Assembly (NCBI GenBank): GCA_028749475.1
Contig: JAQVWN010000015.1
Location: forward strand, 1 to 41,346
Direction: 5' to 3'
Origin: Thomasclavelia sp.
GTDB lineage: Bacteria > Bacillota_I > Bacilli_A > Erysipelotrichales > Coprobacillaceae
Length of the DNA stretch: 41,346 bases
A program made the position numbers and the translations under genes. Positions 17,099-25,391 of the stretch are shown one piece after another (the first letter of the stretch is position 1; every line of letters begins with the position of its first letter). Under the pieces are notes generated by a model that saw only the letters and a list, made by a program, of their open reading frames with translations, was not told the DNA's origin and searched no databases.

Positions 17099-18464
17099 AG
17101 TTAAACTTTTTTCTTAAGAAAGTAATCATTACTAATGAACTCATTAGTAATGCTGGTAAATAGTTTGAAGCATTATCGCCAGTACTTACTATATCTTTTG
17201 TTTCGTTACTGCTTATAGCATTAGTTGATTCATTACTACTTGAACCATTAACTGTATTATTAATTACTACATTATTTGTATCTTTATCATTTGTAATTTC
17301 ACCAGTAGTGCCAGCGTTTTCTGAAGGTGTTGTTGGTTCAACGTATTTTTCTTCAAAGACAGCTGCAATAACTACATTGTTTTCAATTCTAATTGCTTGA
17401 CCAGCTTTATCAATGATAAATGAAGAAGCTTCAACATTACTGCTTTTCTTATTTAAAGGATAATAATTTGTTTGACCATCTTCATATTCAAAATTATATC
17501 CAACTAAAGTATATTCATAATTAGGTTGAGCTAAACTTGATGGATACTCAACATCAGTAGGTAAATTATCAACATCTAGGTAAACTGCTCCATTATCTGA
17601 TAATACTTCTTTTATTAATGAACCATCAACATTTTGAATAGTTGCTTTATATTCAGGAATAGTTACAACTTTTTCATATACAGGAACAATTGTTACATCA
17701 TCACTAATCTTGATAGTTTCATTTAAATCACTAACAGTTCCATCACTATATTGAACTTCAAAACCTTTAAAGTTATATTCAGTATTATCTTCAGCTTTAT
17801 CAACTGGATAAGCAATTTCGTTTATTGTTGAAGGATCAATTGTAAGAACGCCTTTAACTGATTCAATAGTAGCTACTATATTACCATCAAGGTCTTTAAT
17901 AGTTGCTGTATGTTTATCATCTTCTAATTTAGGAGTGAAAGGTGAAAAAGTAGTTCCTGTTGCATTAACAACTACATAATCAATTTTATTTAATGTACTA
18001 GTTTTGAATGTTACATTATTTGAATAACTATAAGTATTTGAAACTACATCATATTTAACTCCCTTAAGAGAAGCGTTAACATCAGTAATTTTTCCATAAG
18101 TTACATATATTTGAAGGTTTGCAGTTGTTTTACCTGTTTTAGTAAAATAAATTCTAAAACCATAATTACTATAGTTAATAGTATCTAAATAATCATTAAC
18201 ATCTTGACCAATACCAGAAAAGCCATTTCCTCTTGGTGCTGCTGAATCAACAGATCCAGTTCCTGATCTAGAATTGATGTAAGTACGTAGTGCAGATGAT
18301 TCATTAGAATATAAATTATATATTTCATTTGAAACACGAGCACACATATCATATTCTGTGTTATTTCCATTATCTTCTGTAGCCATAACAGAATTGAATG
18401 AGTTAAAACTAAATGCAGTTGCAAGTGCCAACATTGCAACAAATACTTTCATGATTTTTTTCAT
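17097..18464 (-). CDS. Secreted, cell-wall-anchored protein of unknown function
   Basis: The 455-residue protein has a signal peptide (M-K-K-I-M-K-V-F-V-A..., cleavage probably near residue 29 after V-M-A). The middle part contains similar beta-rich segments, each with the pattern Y-x-A-T-I-x-(N/D)-x-D-G followed by a V-D-(K/N)-L/A...Y-P turn, resembling repeat modules of Gram-positive surface proteins. A Ser/Asn/Thr-rich spacer follows, then I-V-S-T-G-D-N-A, a hydrophobic stretch and L-R-K-K-F-N at the end. That tail looks like a sortase signal in which the usual L-P-x-T-G is degenerate (V-S-T-G-D), so a class of sortase other than SrtA is possible. No enzyme motif is recognised. It lies alone between the lactose and galactose loci; GGGGAATC-type leader sequence gives only a weak ribosome binding site. 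Confidence 0.7.
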   Translation of the reverse strand: MKKIMKVFVAMLALATAFSFNSFNSVMATEDNGNNTEYDMCARVSNEIYNLYSNESSALRTYINSRSGTGSVDSAAPRGNGFSGIGQDVNDYLDTINYSNYGFRIYFTKTGKTTANLQIYVTYGKITDVNASLKGVKYDVVSNTYSYSNNVTFKTSTLNKIDYVVVNATGTTFSPFTPKLEDDKHTATIKDLDGNIVATIESVKGVLTIDPSTINEIAYPVDKAEDNTEYNFKGFEVQYSDGTVSDLNETIKISDDVTIVPVYEKVVTIPEYKATIQNVDGSLIKEVLSDNGAVYLDVDNLPTDVEYPSSLAQPNYEYTLVGYNFEYEDGQTNYYPLNKKSSNVEASSFIIDKAGQAIRIENNVVIAAVFEEKYVEPTTPSENAGTTGEITNDKDTNNVVINNTVNGSSSNESTNAISSNETKDIVSTGDNASNYLPALLMSSLVMITFLRKKFN

Positions 18465-18494
18465 TATTGATTCCCCTGTTTATTTTTATTTTTA

Positions 18495-18509
18495 GTAATC
18501 CGTGATTAC
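18495..18509. promoter_or_regulatory. Inverted repeat GTAATC-CGT-GATTAC upstream of the surface protein gene
   Basis: This is a perfect 6-base inverted repeat with a 3-base centre, between the likely promoter and the start codon of the minus-strand surface protein gene. It could be an operator or a small leader hairpin. Confidence 0.35.
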
Positions 18510-18518
18510 ACTTTCAAG

Positions 18519-18547
18519 AATTTAGCACATATATATATTGATTTCAA
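18519..18547 (-). promoter_or_regulatory. Likely promoter of the surface protein gene
   Basis: On the minus strand TTGAAA, 17 bases, TAAATT. An alternative TTGAAT-18-TATATT lies slightly upstream. Confidence 0.4.
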
Positions 18548-18591
18548 GCAATATATTCAAAAAGTGCTGAAAAATTCAACATAATTTGAAT

Positions 18592-18605
18592 TGTAAGCAA
18601 TTACA
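18592..18605 (-). promoter_or_regulatory. cre-like element (CcpA site candidate)
   Basis: TGTAAGCAATTACA matches the catabolite-response consensus TGWNANCGNTNWCA at every fixed position except the central G, and sits inside the perfect inverted repeat TTGTAA-GCAA-TTACAA. It lies about 45 bases upstream of the surface protein promoter. Confidence 0.3.
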
Positions 18606-18608
18606 ACA

Positions 18609-18629
18609 AAAAAAGCCCGAAGGCTTTAT
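18609..18629 (-). terminator. Terminator of the galE-galR transcript
   Basis: On the minus strand AAAGCC-TTC-GGGCTTT is followed by a T-run. The stem overlaps the stop codon of the regulator gene. Confidence 0.8.
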
Positions 18630-19609
18630 TTACAAGATTCTCTTTCCATTAAGGTACATGGAATAATCATTTGAATCGGAATACTACTTTCTTCAAGCAA
18701 TGTATAGACTATTTTGGCAGCATATTCTCCCATTAAATGAGTGGGGGCGTGCATACTTGTAAGAGGTGGATTGGTATAGCTAACATCAGCGATATCATCA
18801 AAAGATATTATTGATATATCTTTTGGAACATTGATATTGTGTTCTTTTAATGCTCGCATAGCTCCAATAGCTATCGGATCTGATGCACAAACAATTGCTG
18901 AAGGTAATCTACCAGTATTAATTAGATCGTTCATCATAGTATAACCAGATTCTCTCGTATAACTATCACTATAGATGTATCCTTTATAATCAATCTTATT
19001 TTCTTTACAATTATTAAGATAAGTAATATATCTTTCATCTTGGTATTCAGTTTCATCACTTAAGAATTCTTTACCACCAAGATAGCCAATAGATTTATGA
19101 CCAAGCTTAATTAAATAATTCATCATATCATTAATAGCTGATTTAAAGTCTAAAGAAATAGTAGAATATTTAATTGGACTATTTTTCATATCCACAAAAA
19201 CAATCCTTTTAGTAATATTTGCTAGTGAATCCATTTCATCATTAGAAAACTTACCAATACATATTAAACCATTTACATCTTTTAATGTTTCTTGGTAATT
19301 ACCATCACTTTTAAATACTCTAATAATATTTATGTTATCTTTAGAACAAAATTTTTCAACACCCATTCTAATAGATAAGTAATAAGGATCATCTAATTCT
19401 TGTTCTAAAGAATACCACTGTAAGATACCAATAGTAAAAAGGGATTTATTCTTTTTGGATTTCTTTATATACCCCAACTTTTTACAGGCTTCATTAATAG
19501 CTTCACGAGTACTATCAGGAAGAGAAAGAGTAGGGTCACCATTTAAAACTCTAGAAACAGTTGTACTAGATACATTAGCTTCATTTGCGACATCTTTTAA
19601 AGTTGCCAA
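18626..19609 (-). CDS. galR: LacI/GalR-family transcriptional repressor of the galactose locus
   Basis: The 327-residue protein has the LacI-family headpiece (A-T-L-K-D-V-A-N-E-A-N-V-S-S-T-T-V-S-R-V-L-N) and hinge near 50-58, followed by a periplasmic-binding-protein-like sensor domain (G-Y-L-G-G, I-V-C-A-S-D-P-I-A-I-G-A, I-S-F-D-D-I). Such proteins bind palindromic operators as dimers and release on binding a sugar. It lies directly downstream of galE on the same strand with a 35-base gap, so the pair is co-transcribed and the likely targets are the boxes between galE and galT. The galR name rests on this context and on similarity to the family; the inducer is presumably galactose. It starts at ATG 19609 after a GGAGGGA site. 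Confidence 0.8.
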   Translation of the reverse strand: MATLKDVANEANVSSTTVSRVLNGDPTLSLPDSTREAINEACKKLGYIKKSKKNKSLFTIGILQWYSLEQELDDPYYLSIRMGVEKFCSKDNINIIRVFKSDGNYQETLKDVNGLICIGKFSNDEMDSLANITKRIVFVDMKNSPIKYSTISLDFKSAINDMMNYLIKLGHKSIGYLGGKEFLSDETEYQDERYITYLNNCKENKIDYKGYIYSDSYTRESGYTMMNDLINTGRLPSAIVCASDPIAIGAMRALKEHNINVPKDISIISFDDIADVSYTNPPLTSMHAPTHLMGEYAAKIVYTLLEESSIPIQMIIPCTLMERESCK

Positions 19610-19644
19610 AATAAATCCCTCCTTTTATTTGTAATTATAACTAA

Positions 19645-20619
19645 TTAATTATTATTTGTATAGAAATTCCAAGCTGTTCTAATAATCTCTTTAACATCAG
19701 TGTACTTAGGTTCCCAACCAAGAACTCGTTGAGCCTTAGAATTATTAGCGATAAGTTTAGCTGGATCACCAGCTCTTCTTGGAGCTATTTCCATTTTGAT
19801 TTCTTTACCAGTTACTTCTCTTGCAGCTTCAATTATTTCTTTAACACTATAACCTTCACCATTACCTAAGTTAAAGGTGTTAGAAGGGTTACCTTCTTTT
19901 AAGTGTTTTAACGCTCTAATATGAGCATCAGCTAAATCACAAACGTGAATGTAATCTCTGATACAAGTTCCATCTTTAGTATCATAATCATCTCCAAAGA
20001 CCATAATCTTTTCTCTAATACCTAAAGGTACTTGTAAAATAAGAGGAATTAAGTGAGTTTCAGGATCATGAAGTTCACCAATCTTACCATTTGGATGAGC
20101 CCCACAAGCATTAAGGTATCTAAGAGCCACAAAACTCATACCATAAGCTACTGAACACCATTTCATCATCTTTTCCATTGTAAGTTTTGTTTCACCATAA
20201 GGATTAGTAGGGACTGTCTCATCTTCTTCACTGATAGGGACTCTTTTAGGTTCTCCATATGTTGCAGCTGTAGAAGAGAAAACAATGTGTTTGACATTAT
20301 GTTTATGCATAACCTCTAATAAACAAATCATTCCATAAACATTGTTGTCATAATATTCTAATGGTTCTTTCATGCTTACTCCAACAAGAGAGTTTGCGCA
20401 AAAATGAATAACACCTTCAATGTTTTCTTTGTCAAAAACATTATTTAGGAATTCTTTATCTCTAACATCACCTTCATAAAACTTTGCTTGAGGATGAATA
20501 AGTCTTTTAAAACCTGTTTGAAGGTTATCGACTATTACTACTTCTTCTCCTCGATTAATTAATTCATAAACCATGTGGCTACCAATATATCCGGCTCCAC
20601 CTAATACTAATATTGCCAT
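19645..20619 (-). CDS. galE: UDP-glucose 4-epimerase
   Basis: The 324-residue short-chain dehydrogenase-type protein has the NAD-binding G-G-A-G-Y-I-G (7-13), the S-S-T-A-A-T-Y segment (115-121) and the catalytic Y141-x-x-x-K145 in Y-G-E-T-K. Length and the D-P-A-K-L-I end region match GalE. It interconverts UDP-galactose and UDP-glucose in the cytosol, completing the Leloir pathway and supplying UDP-galactose for cell-surface glycans. It is divergent from galT and followed by galR. Its promoter is TTGACA-17-TACTAT with a regulator box in the spacer. Confidence 0.93.
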   Translation of the reverse strand: MAILVLGGAGYIGSHMVYELINRGEEVVIVDNLQTGFKRLIHPQAKFYEGDVRDKEFLNNVFDKENIEGVIHFCANSLVGVSMKEPLEYYDNNVYGMICLLEVMHKHNVKHIVFSSTAATYGEPKRVPISEEDETVPTNPYGETKLTMEKMMKWCSVAYGMSFVALRYLNACGAHPNGKIGELHDPETHLIPLILQVPLGIREKIMVFGDDYDTKDGTCIRDYIHVCDLADAHIRALKHLKEGNPSNTFNLGNGEGYSVKEIIEAAREVTGKEIKMEIAPRRAGDPAKLIANNSKAQRVLGWEPKYTDVKEIIRTAWNFYTNNN

Positions 20620-20632
20620 ATTAACACCTTCC

Positions 20633-20730
20633 TTTACTAAAACTATAGTAAATCTTTAGTAAAACTATGTCAATATAATTAGTAAAATAAATTAAAAAGT
20701 TTAGTAAATATATTGACTATGTTTACTAAA
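20633..20730. promoter_or_regulatory. Array of five TTTA(G/C)TAAA boxes at 22-23 bp spacing
   Basis: TTTACTAAA at 20633-20641, TTTAGTAAA at 20655-20663, ATTAGTAAA (one mismatch) at 20678-20686, TTTAGTAAA at 20700-20708 and TTTACTAAA at 20722-20730. Each 9-mer is itself palindromic apart from its central base. Centre-to-centre distances are 22, 23, 22 and 22 bases, close to two helical turns, so all boxes face the same side of the DNA. Boxes 2 and 5 lie in the spacers of the galE and galT promoters; boxes 3 and 4 lie just upstream of their -35 hexamers. Probable GalR operators. Confidence 0.75.
20645..20673 (-). promoter_or_regulatory. galE promoter
   Basis: On the minus strand TTGACA (20668-20673), 17-base spacer, TACTAT (20645-20650). 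A regulator box fills the spacer. Confidence 0.75.
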
Positions 20731-20740
20731 GTAGTATTAT
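20713..20740 (+). promoter_or_regulatory. galT-galM-galK promoter
   Basis: TTGACT (20713-20718), 16-base spacer, TATTAT (20735-20740). A regulator box fills the spacer. The AAGGAG ribosome binding site of galT begins only a few bases after the expected transcription start, so the leader is very short. Confidence 0.75.
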
Positions 20741-20760
20741 AGAAGTAAGGAGAACACACA

Positions 20761-22239
20761 ATGAATAAAAGTATTAATGAATTAATTAAGTTTGGATTAG
20801 ATAAAAATTTAATCACTAAAGATGATGTTATTTATTCAGTAAATTTATTATTAGATTTATTTGGATTAGATGACTTCCACGAGGAAGAAGTAAAACTTAG
20901 AAGTAATAATGAAATCTTAGATGACATGCTAGAGTGGGCAGTAAGTAATAACCTTATTGAAGATAGTATTACTCAAAAAGATTTATTTGATACTAGAATC
21001 ATGAATTGTATCATGCCTCGTCCAAGCGAAGTCATAAAGACATTTAATGATCTATATAATAAGGATAGTAAAGAAGCGACAGATTATTTCTATAATTTAT
21101 CAATTGCTTCTAACTATATTAGAAAAAGTAGAACTGATAAAAACATTAAATTCAATCATTTCTATAAGTATGGTGATATTCAAATATCTATCAACTTATC
21201 AAAACCGGAAAAAGACCCTAAAGAAATCGCAAAAGCTAAAACTATTAAATCAAGTGGTTATCCAAAATGTTTACTATGTAAAGAAAATGTTGGTTTTGCT
21301 GGAAGTCTAAATCATCCAGCTAGACAAACTCATCGTATTATTCCAATTACCTTAAATAATGATCAATATTATTTTCAATATTCACCATATGTTTATTACA
21401 ATGAACATTGCATTATTTTCAATGATGAACATAAACCAATGGTAATTAATGAAGATACATTTAAACACTTATTTAGTTTTATTGATAAATTCCCTCATTA
21501 TATGCTTGGTAGTAATGCTGATTTACCAATTGTTGGTGGTTCAATTCTTACTCATGATCACTATCAAGGAGGTCGTCATCACTTCCCAATTGAAGATGCA
21601 AAAGTAATTAAAACATATAAATTAAATGGTTATAATTGTCAGGTTGACATGGTTGAATGGCCTCTTTCAACAATTAGACTTACTGGTAAGTCTTCTGAGG
21701 AATTAATTAAACTATCTACTAAAATATTAAATAAATGGATTGATTATAGTGATGAAAGCTTAGATATTATTTCACATAGTAATTCTACTAGACATAATAC
21801 CATCACTCCAATAGCTAGAATGAAAGATGGATTATATCAAATTGATTTAGTCTTAAGAAATAATCGAACAAATGATAAGTATCCAGATGGTATCTTCCAT
21901 CCTCACAAGGAAAACCATCATATCAAAAAAGAAAATATTGGCTTAATTGAAGTTATGGGATTAGCTGTTTTACCAGCTCGTCTTAAAGATGAACTTAAAC
22001 TTTTAAAAGATTGTTTATTAGATAAAGATAAATTATCAAATCATGAATGCTTAGAAAAGCATACTGATTGGTTTAATTATTTAAAGTCATTAGATATTAA
22101 TAAGGATAATATTGATGAAGTAATAGAAATAGAAGTAACTAAAAAATTCGTATCAGTCTTAGAAAACGCTGGGGTTTATAAGATGGATGAGAAAGGAAAA
22201 GCAGGCTTTAATAAGTTTGTTGAATCGTTAAATGATTAA
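20761..22239 (+). CDS. galT: Galactose-1-phosphate uridylyltransferase, class II (Firmicutes type)
   Basis: The 492-residue length and the motif G-G-S-I-L-T-H-D-H-Y-Q-G-G (about 259-271) mark the second class of GalT, found in Gram-positives and unlike the 350-residue enterobacterial form. The histidine cluster carries the uridylylated residue. It exchanges UMP between UDP-glucose and galactose-1-phosphate. It heads the operon galT-galM-galK, preceded by AAGGAG, and overlaps galM by 8 bases, indicating translational coupling. Two cysteines in C-L-L-C near 161-164 may be structural. Confidence 0.92.
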   Translation: MNKSINELIKFGLDKNLITKDDVIYSVNLLLDLFGLDDFHEEEVKLRSNNEILDDMLEWAVSNNLIEDSITQKDLFDTRIMNCIMPRPSEVIKTFNDLYNKDSKEATDYFYNLSIASNYIRKSRTDKNIKFNHFYKYGDIQISINLSKPEKDPKEIAKAKTIKSSGYPKCLLCKENVGFAGSLNHPARQTHRIIPITLNNDQYYFQYSPYVYYNEHCIIFNDEHKPMVINEDTFKHLFSFIDKFPHYMLGSNADLPIVGGSILTHDHYQGGRHHFPIEDAKVIKTYKLNGYNCQVDMVEWPLSTIRLTGKSSEELIKLSTKILNKWIDYSDESLDIISHSNSTRHNTITPIARMKDGLYQIDLVLRNNRTNDKYPDGIFHPHKENHHIKKENIGLIEVMGLAVLPARLKDELKLLKDCLLDKDKLSNHECLEKHTDWFNYLKSLDINKDNIDEVIEIEVTKKFVSVLENAGVYKMDEKGKAGFNKFVESLND

Positions 22240-23239
22240 AGTAATTAAAGATATTGATGAAAATATTAAATTAATCTCTTTATCATCAAAAAAGTTAGAA
22301 GTTGTAGTATCCAACTATGGAGCAACCATTGTGAAAGTATTACTAGATGATAAAGATGGAATCAAAAGAGATGTTGTCCTAGGGTATGATGATTTTTCTA
22401 AATATCAAACTTTAGATGCCTGTCTTGGAGCATGTGTTGGTCGAGTAGCTAATCGAATTGGAAAAGCAACCTTTACTCTAGATGGGGTTAAATATGATTT
22501 AGTAGCCAATAATGGTCCTAACTGTATTCATGGGGGAATTAAAGGATTTGCTTATCAAATCTTTGACTATGCAATTGATAATAATCGTTTAATTCTAACT
22601 TATATTTCTAAAGATAATGAAGAAGGTTTCCCTGGAGAAATGGTTTTTAAAGTAATTTATGAAGTTGTAGGTGATACTTTAAGAACTGAATATCTAGCAA
22701 CAAGTACCAAAGATACTTTAATAAATATTACTAATCATTCATATTTCAATTTATCTGGTAAACCAGAAATAATTGATGATCATATTTTAGAAGTAAAAGC
22801 ATCTAAATTTGCTTATGTTGATAATGATGGATTACCTACTGGTGAAATAAAGGATGTAACTAATACTCCTTTTGATTTTAGAAAACCAACTAGAATAGGT
22901 GATCAAATTCATAAGTCTCATCCTCAACTTACTATTGGTAAAGGATTTGATCATCCTTTCATCTTTGATGAAAAAGAAAATCAAGTTACTTTATATAATA
23001 AGGATACGGGAATTGAATTAATCGTTTCTACTTCTTTACCTCAAGCTCAAATATATACAGCTAACTATCTTGATGGTCGGGTAGGAAAGTATAACGATAC
23101 TTATCCAGCAAGAAGTGCAGTTTGTATTGAAACTCAAAACATGCCAGATGACATTCATCTAGCTAATAAACCTAAAACAATATTAAAGAAAGGAAAAGTA
23201 TATAATGAATATACATCATATACTTTTAAAACAAGATAA
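22232..23239 (+). CDS. galM: Aldose 1-epimerase (galactose mutarotase)
   Basis: The 335-residue protein shows the GalM signature: G-A-C-V-G-R-V-A-N-R-I near 68-78, C-I-H-G-G near 94, N-H-S-Y-F-N-L near 169-175 with the catalytic histidine, and the C-terminal C-I-E-T-Q-N-M-P with the catalytic glutamate. It converts beta- to alpha-galactose, the form used by GalK. The start overlaps the end of galT and its stop overlaps the start of galK by one base (TAATG), so the three genes are read as one unit. Confidence 0.92.
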   Translation: MIKVIKDIDENIKLISLSSKKLEVVVSNYGATIVKVLLDDKDGIKRDVVLGYDDFSKYQTLDACLGACVGRVANRIGKATFTLDGVKYDLVANNGPNCIHGGIKGFAYQIFDYAIDNNRLILTYISKDNEEGFPGEMVFKVIYEVVGDTLRTEYLATSTKDTLINITNHSYFNLSGKPEIIDDHILEVKASKFAYVDNDGLPTGEIKDVTNTPFDFRKPTRIGDQIHKSHPQLTIGKGFDHPFIFDEKENQVTLYNKDTGIELIVSTSLPQAQIYTANYLDGRVGKYNDTYPARSAVCIETQNMPDDIHLANKPKTILKKGKVYNEYTSYTFKTR

Positions 23240-24513
23240 TGAAAGCTACTACATTAATAGAAGAATTTAAAAATAAGAAACATGATAAATTATTACAAGA
23301 TTTATATTTAGATGAATCTTTAATTAGTTATCAAAATCAAAGATATATCCAAGCCTTAAATAAATTTATAGAATTATATGGTGATTTAGATATTGAAATG
23401 TATACGACAGCTGGAAGAAGTGAAGTTGGAGGAAACCATACTGATCACCAACATGGTTGTGTCCTTGCTGCTTCAATTAATTTAGATGCAATTGCTGTTG
23501 TTGCACCTCAAAAAGATAAAGTAAAAGTTCTATCAGATGATTTTGATATTAAAGAAATTGATGTTAATAAATTAGATAAAATCAGTGAAGAAGAAGGAAC
23601 TTCTGAAGCTTTAATTAAAGGAGTATTACATAAATTAAAAGAAAATGGTCACAAAGTAGATGGATTTAAAGCCTTTATTACTAGTGATGTTTTAATGGGA
23701 GCTGGTCTTTCATCTTCAGCTGCTTTTGAAGGAATTATTGGGACTATTGAAGATGGTCTTTATAATAATATGGATATCGATATGGTTGAAATAGCTAAGA
23801 TTGGTCAATATGCTGAAAATGTTTATTTTGGAAAACCATGTGGATTAATGGACCAATGTGCATGTGCTGTTGGTGGTTTAATTAGTATTGATTTTAATGA
23901 TCCAACAAAACCAATTGTTAATAGTGTTAATGTTGATTTCTCTAAATTCAATCATTCTTTATGTATTGTTGATACTAAAGGTTCACATGCTGATTTAACT
24001 GGAGAATATGCTGCTGTTCCTAAAGAAATGAAAGATGTTGCTAAATTCTTTAATAAAGAAGTTCTTAGAGAAGTCGATGAAAAAGAATTTTATGATAAAC
24101 TTCCTGAAGTAAGAAAAGCTTTAGGTGATCGTCCAGTTCTTCGAGCAATTCATTTCTTTAATGAAAATAAACGAGTTGGTAAACAAGTTGCTGCTCTTCA
24201 AGCAGGAGACTTTAATAAGTTTAAATCTTTAATCAAAGAATCTGGTGATTCTTCATATAAATATCTTCAAAATGTTTATGCTAACTGTGATGTAAATAAT
24301 CAATCAGTATCAATAGCACTTGCCATGAGTGATGTTATTTTAGGTAGTCATGGAGTTAGTCGTGTTCATGGTGGCGGATTTGCTGGAACTATCCAAGCAT
24401 TTGTAGAAGATGAATATGTAGATACTTACAAAACTCAAATTGAAAAAGTATTTGGTAAAGATTCTTGTCATGTATTAAAAGTAACTGCCCAAGGTGGAAA
24501 GAAAATATTTTAA
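23239..24513 (+). CDS. galK: Galactokinase (GHMP kinase family)
   Basis: The 424-residue protein has the galactokinase motif in the variant form A-G-R-S-E-V-G-G-N-H-T-D-H-Q-H-G (58-73), the ATP-binding L-M-G-A-G-L-S-S-S-A-A near 151-161 and the third GHMP motif H-G-G-G-F-A-G-T near 376-383. It phosphorylates alpha-galactose at carbon 1 using ATP. It is about 30 residues longer than E. coli GalK, typical for this Gram-positive branch with G-G-N-H-T-D in place of G-E-H-T-D. It is the last gene of the operon and is followed by a strong terminator. Confidence 0.92.
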   Translation: MKATTLIEEFKNKKHDKLLQDLYLDESLISYQNQRYIQALNKFIELYGDLDIEMYTTAGRSEVGGNHTDHQHGCVLAASINLDAIAVVAPQKDKVKVLSDDFDIKEIDVNKLDKISEEEGTSEALIKGVLHKLKENGHKVDGFKAFITSDVLMGAGLSSSAAFEGIIGTIEDGLYNNMDIDMVEIAKIGQYAENVYFGKPCGLMDQCACAVGGLISIDFNDPTKPIVNSVNVDFSKFNHSLCIVDTKGSHADLTGEYAAVPKEMKDVAKFFNKEVLREVDEKEFYDKLPEVRKALGDRPVLRAIHFFNENKRVGKQVAALQAGDFNKFKSLIKESGDSSYKYLQNVYANCDVNNQSVSIALAMSDVILGSHGVSRVHGGGFAGTIQAFVEDEYVDTYKTQIEKVFGKDSCHVLKVTAQGGKKIF

Positions 24514-24541
24514 GATTTCTAGTTTCTAGAAATCTTTTTTT
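24513..24541 (+). terminator. Terminator of the galT-galM-galK operon
   Basis: AGATTTCTAG pairs with CTAGAAATCT around a short T loop, then a run of T. Confidence 0.9.
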
Positions 24542-24563
24542 ACATCTATATCTCTTGTATAAT
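24535..24563 (+). promoter_or_regulatory. Likely promoter of the PHP/cutC unit
   Basis: A consensus -10 TATAAT at 24558-24563. The -35 position falls in the T-tract of the galK terminator and matches the consensus poorly. Confidence 0.45.
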
Positions 24564-24583
24564 GATAATATTGGAGGAAGTAT

Positions 24584-25378
24584 ATGAAAAAATATCTGGC
24601 GGATTATCATATGCATACTAGTTTTAGTGTTGATGGTGAAGTACCAATGGAACAAATGGTTACTAAAGCTATTGAACTAGGGTTAAATGAAATAGCGATT
24701 ACGGATCATGTTGATTATGGTATAAAACATGAATCAATATGCGACTATGATAACTATTTTAAAAAGATTGAAGAACTTCAAATAAAATATCAAGATCAAA
24801 TAGTAATAAAAAAAGGAATTGAATTTGGAATTCAAAAGGAAACAATTCCTTTATATGAAAGAGACTTTAATAAGTATGAATTTGATTTTATTATTATGAG
24901 TAATCATGAAGTTGGTGGTTTAGAGTTTTGGAACTATGAGTTCCAAAAGGGTAAAACTCAAAAAGAATACCAAGAAGAATATTACTTGGCTATTTTATAT
25001 TTAGTTCAACATTATAAAGATTATAGTGTTTTAGGTCATTTAGATATGATTAAAAGATATGATCAAGCAGGAGATTATCCTGATGAAAAGATTATGTCCC
25101 TTGTTAAAGAAATCTTTAAAACAGTAATTAAAGATAATAAAGGCATAGAAATAAATTCTTCTTCTTTCCAATATGGTTTAAAAGACTTAACACCTTCTTA
25201 TCAAATTCTTAAAACATACTATGATTTAGGTGGTAGAATCATCACTATTGGTTCTGATAGTCATGAAGCAAAGTATATTAGTTCTCACTTTGATGATATT
25301 AAAACAGTCCTTAAAGAAATAGGCTTTAAACAATACTGTGTATTTACCAAGATGAAACCAACATTTTATGATTTATAA
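24584..25378 (+). CDS. PHP-domain histidinol-phosphatase-like protein
   Basis: The 264-residue protein has the PHP metal-site motifs: D-Y-H-M-H-T (H9, H11), T-D-H (41-42), a central K-G-I-E-F-G glutamate, S-N-H-E, L-G-H-L-D and the C-terminal G-S-D-S-H. This matches the HisJ/HisK group, which dephosphorylates histidinol phosphate in histidine synthesis. No other his genes are in the window, and related PHP proteins act on other phosphate esters, so the substrate is uncertain. TTGGAGG precedes the ATG. cutC follows after 13 bases, so the two form a short operon. Confidence 0.8.
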   Translation: MKKYLADYHMHTSFSVDGEVPMEQMVTKAIELGLNEIAITDHVDYGIKHESICDYDNYFKKIEELQIKYQDQIVIKKGIEFGIQKETIPLYERDFNKYEFDFIIMSNHEVGGLEFWNYEFQKGKTQKEYQEEYYLAILYLVQHYKDYSVLGHLDMIKRYDQAGDYPDEKIMSLVKEIFKTVIKDNKGIEINSSSFQYGLKDLTPSYQILKTYYDLGGRIITIGSDSHEAKYISSHFDDIKTVLKEIGFKQYCVFTKMKPTFYDL

Positions 25379-25391
25379 GAAAGGATAAACT

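Noticed and set aside
18185-18442. Second minus-strand frame inside the surface protein gene
   Set aside because: Out-of-frame shadow of the longer gene with a clear signal peptide in the real frame.
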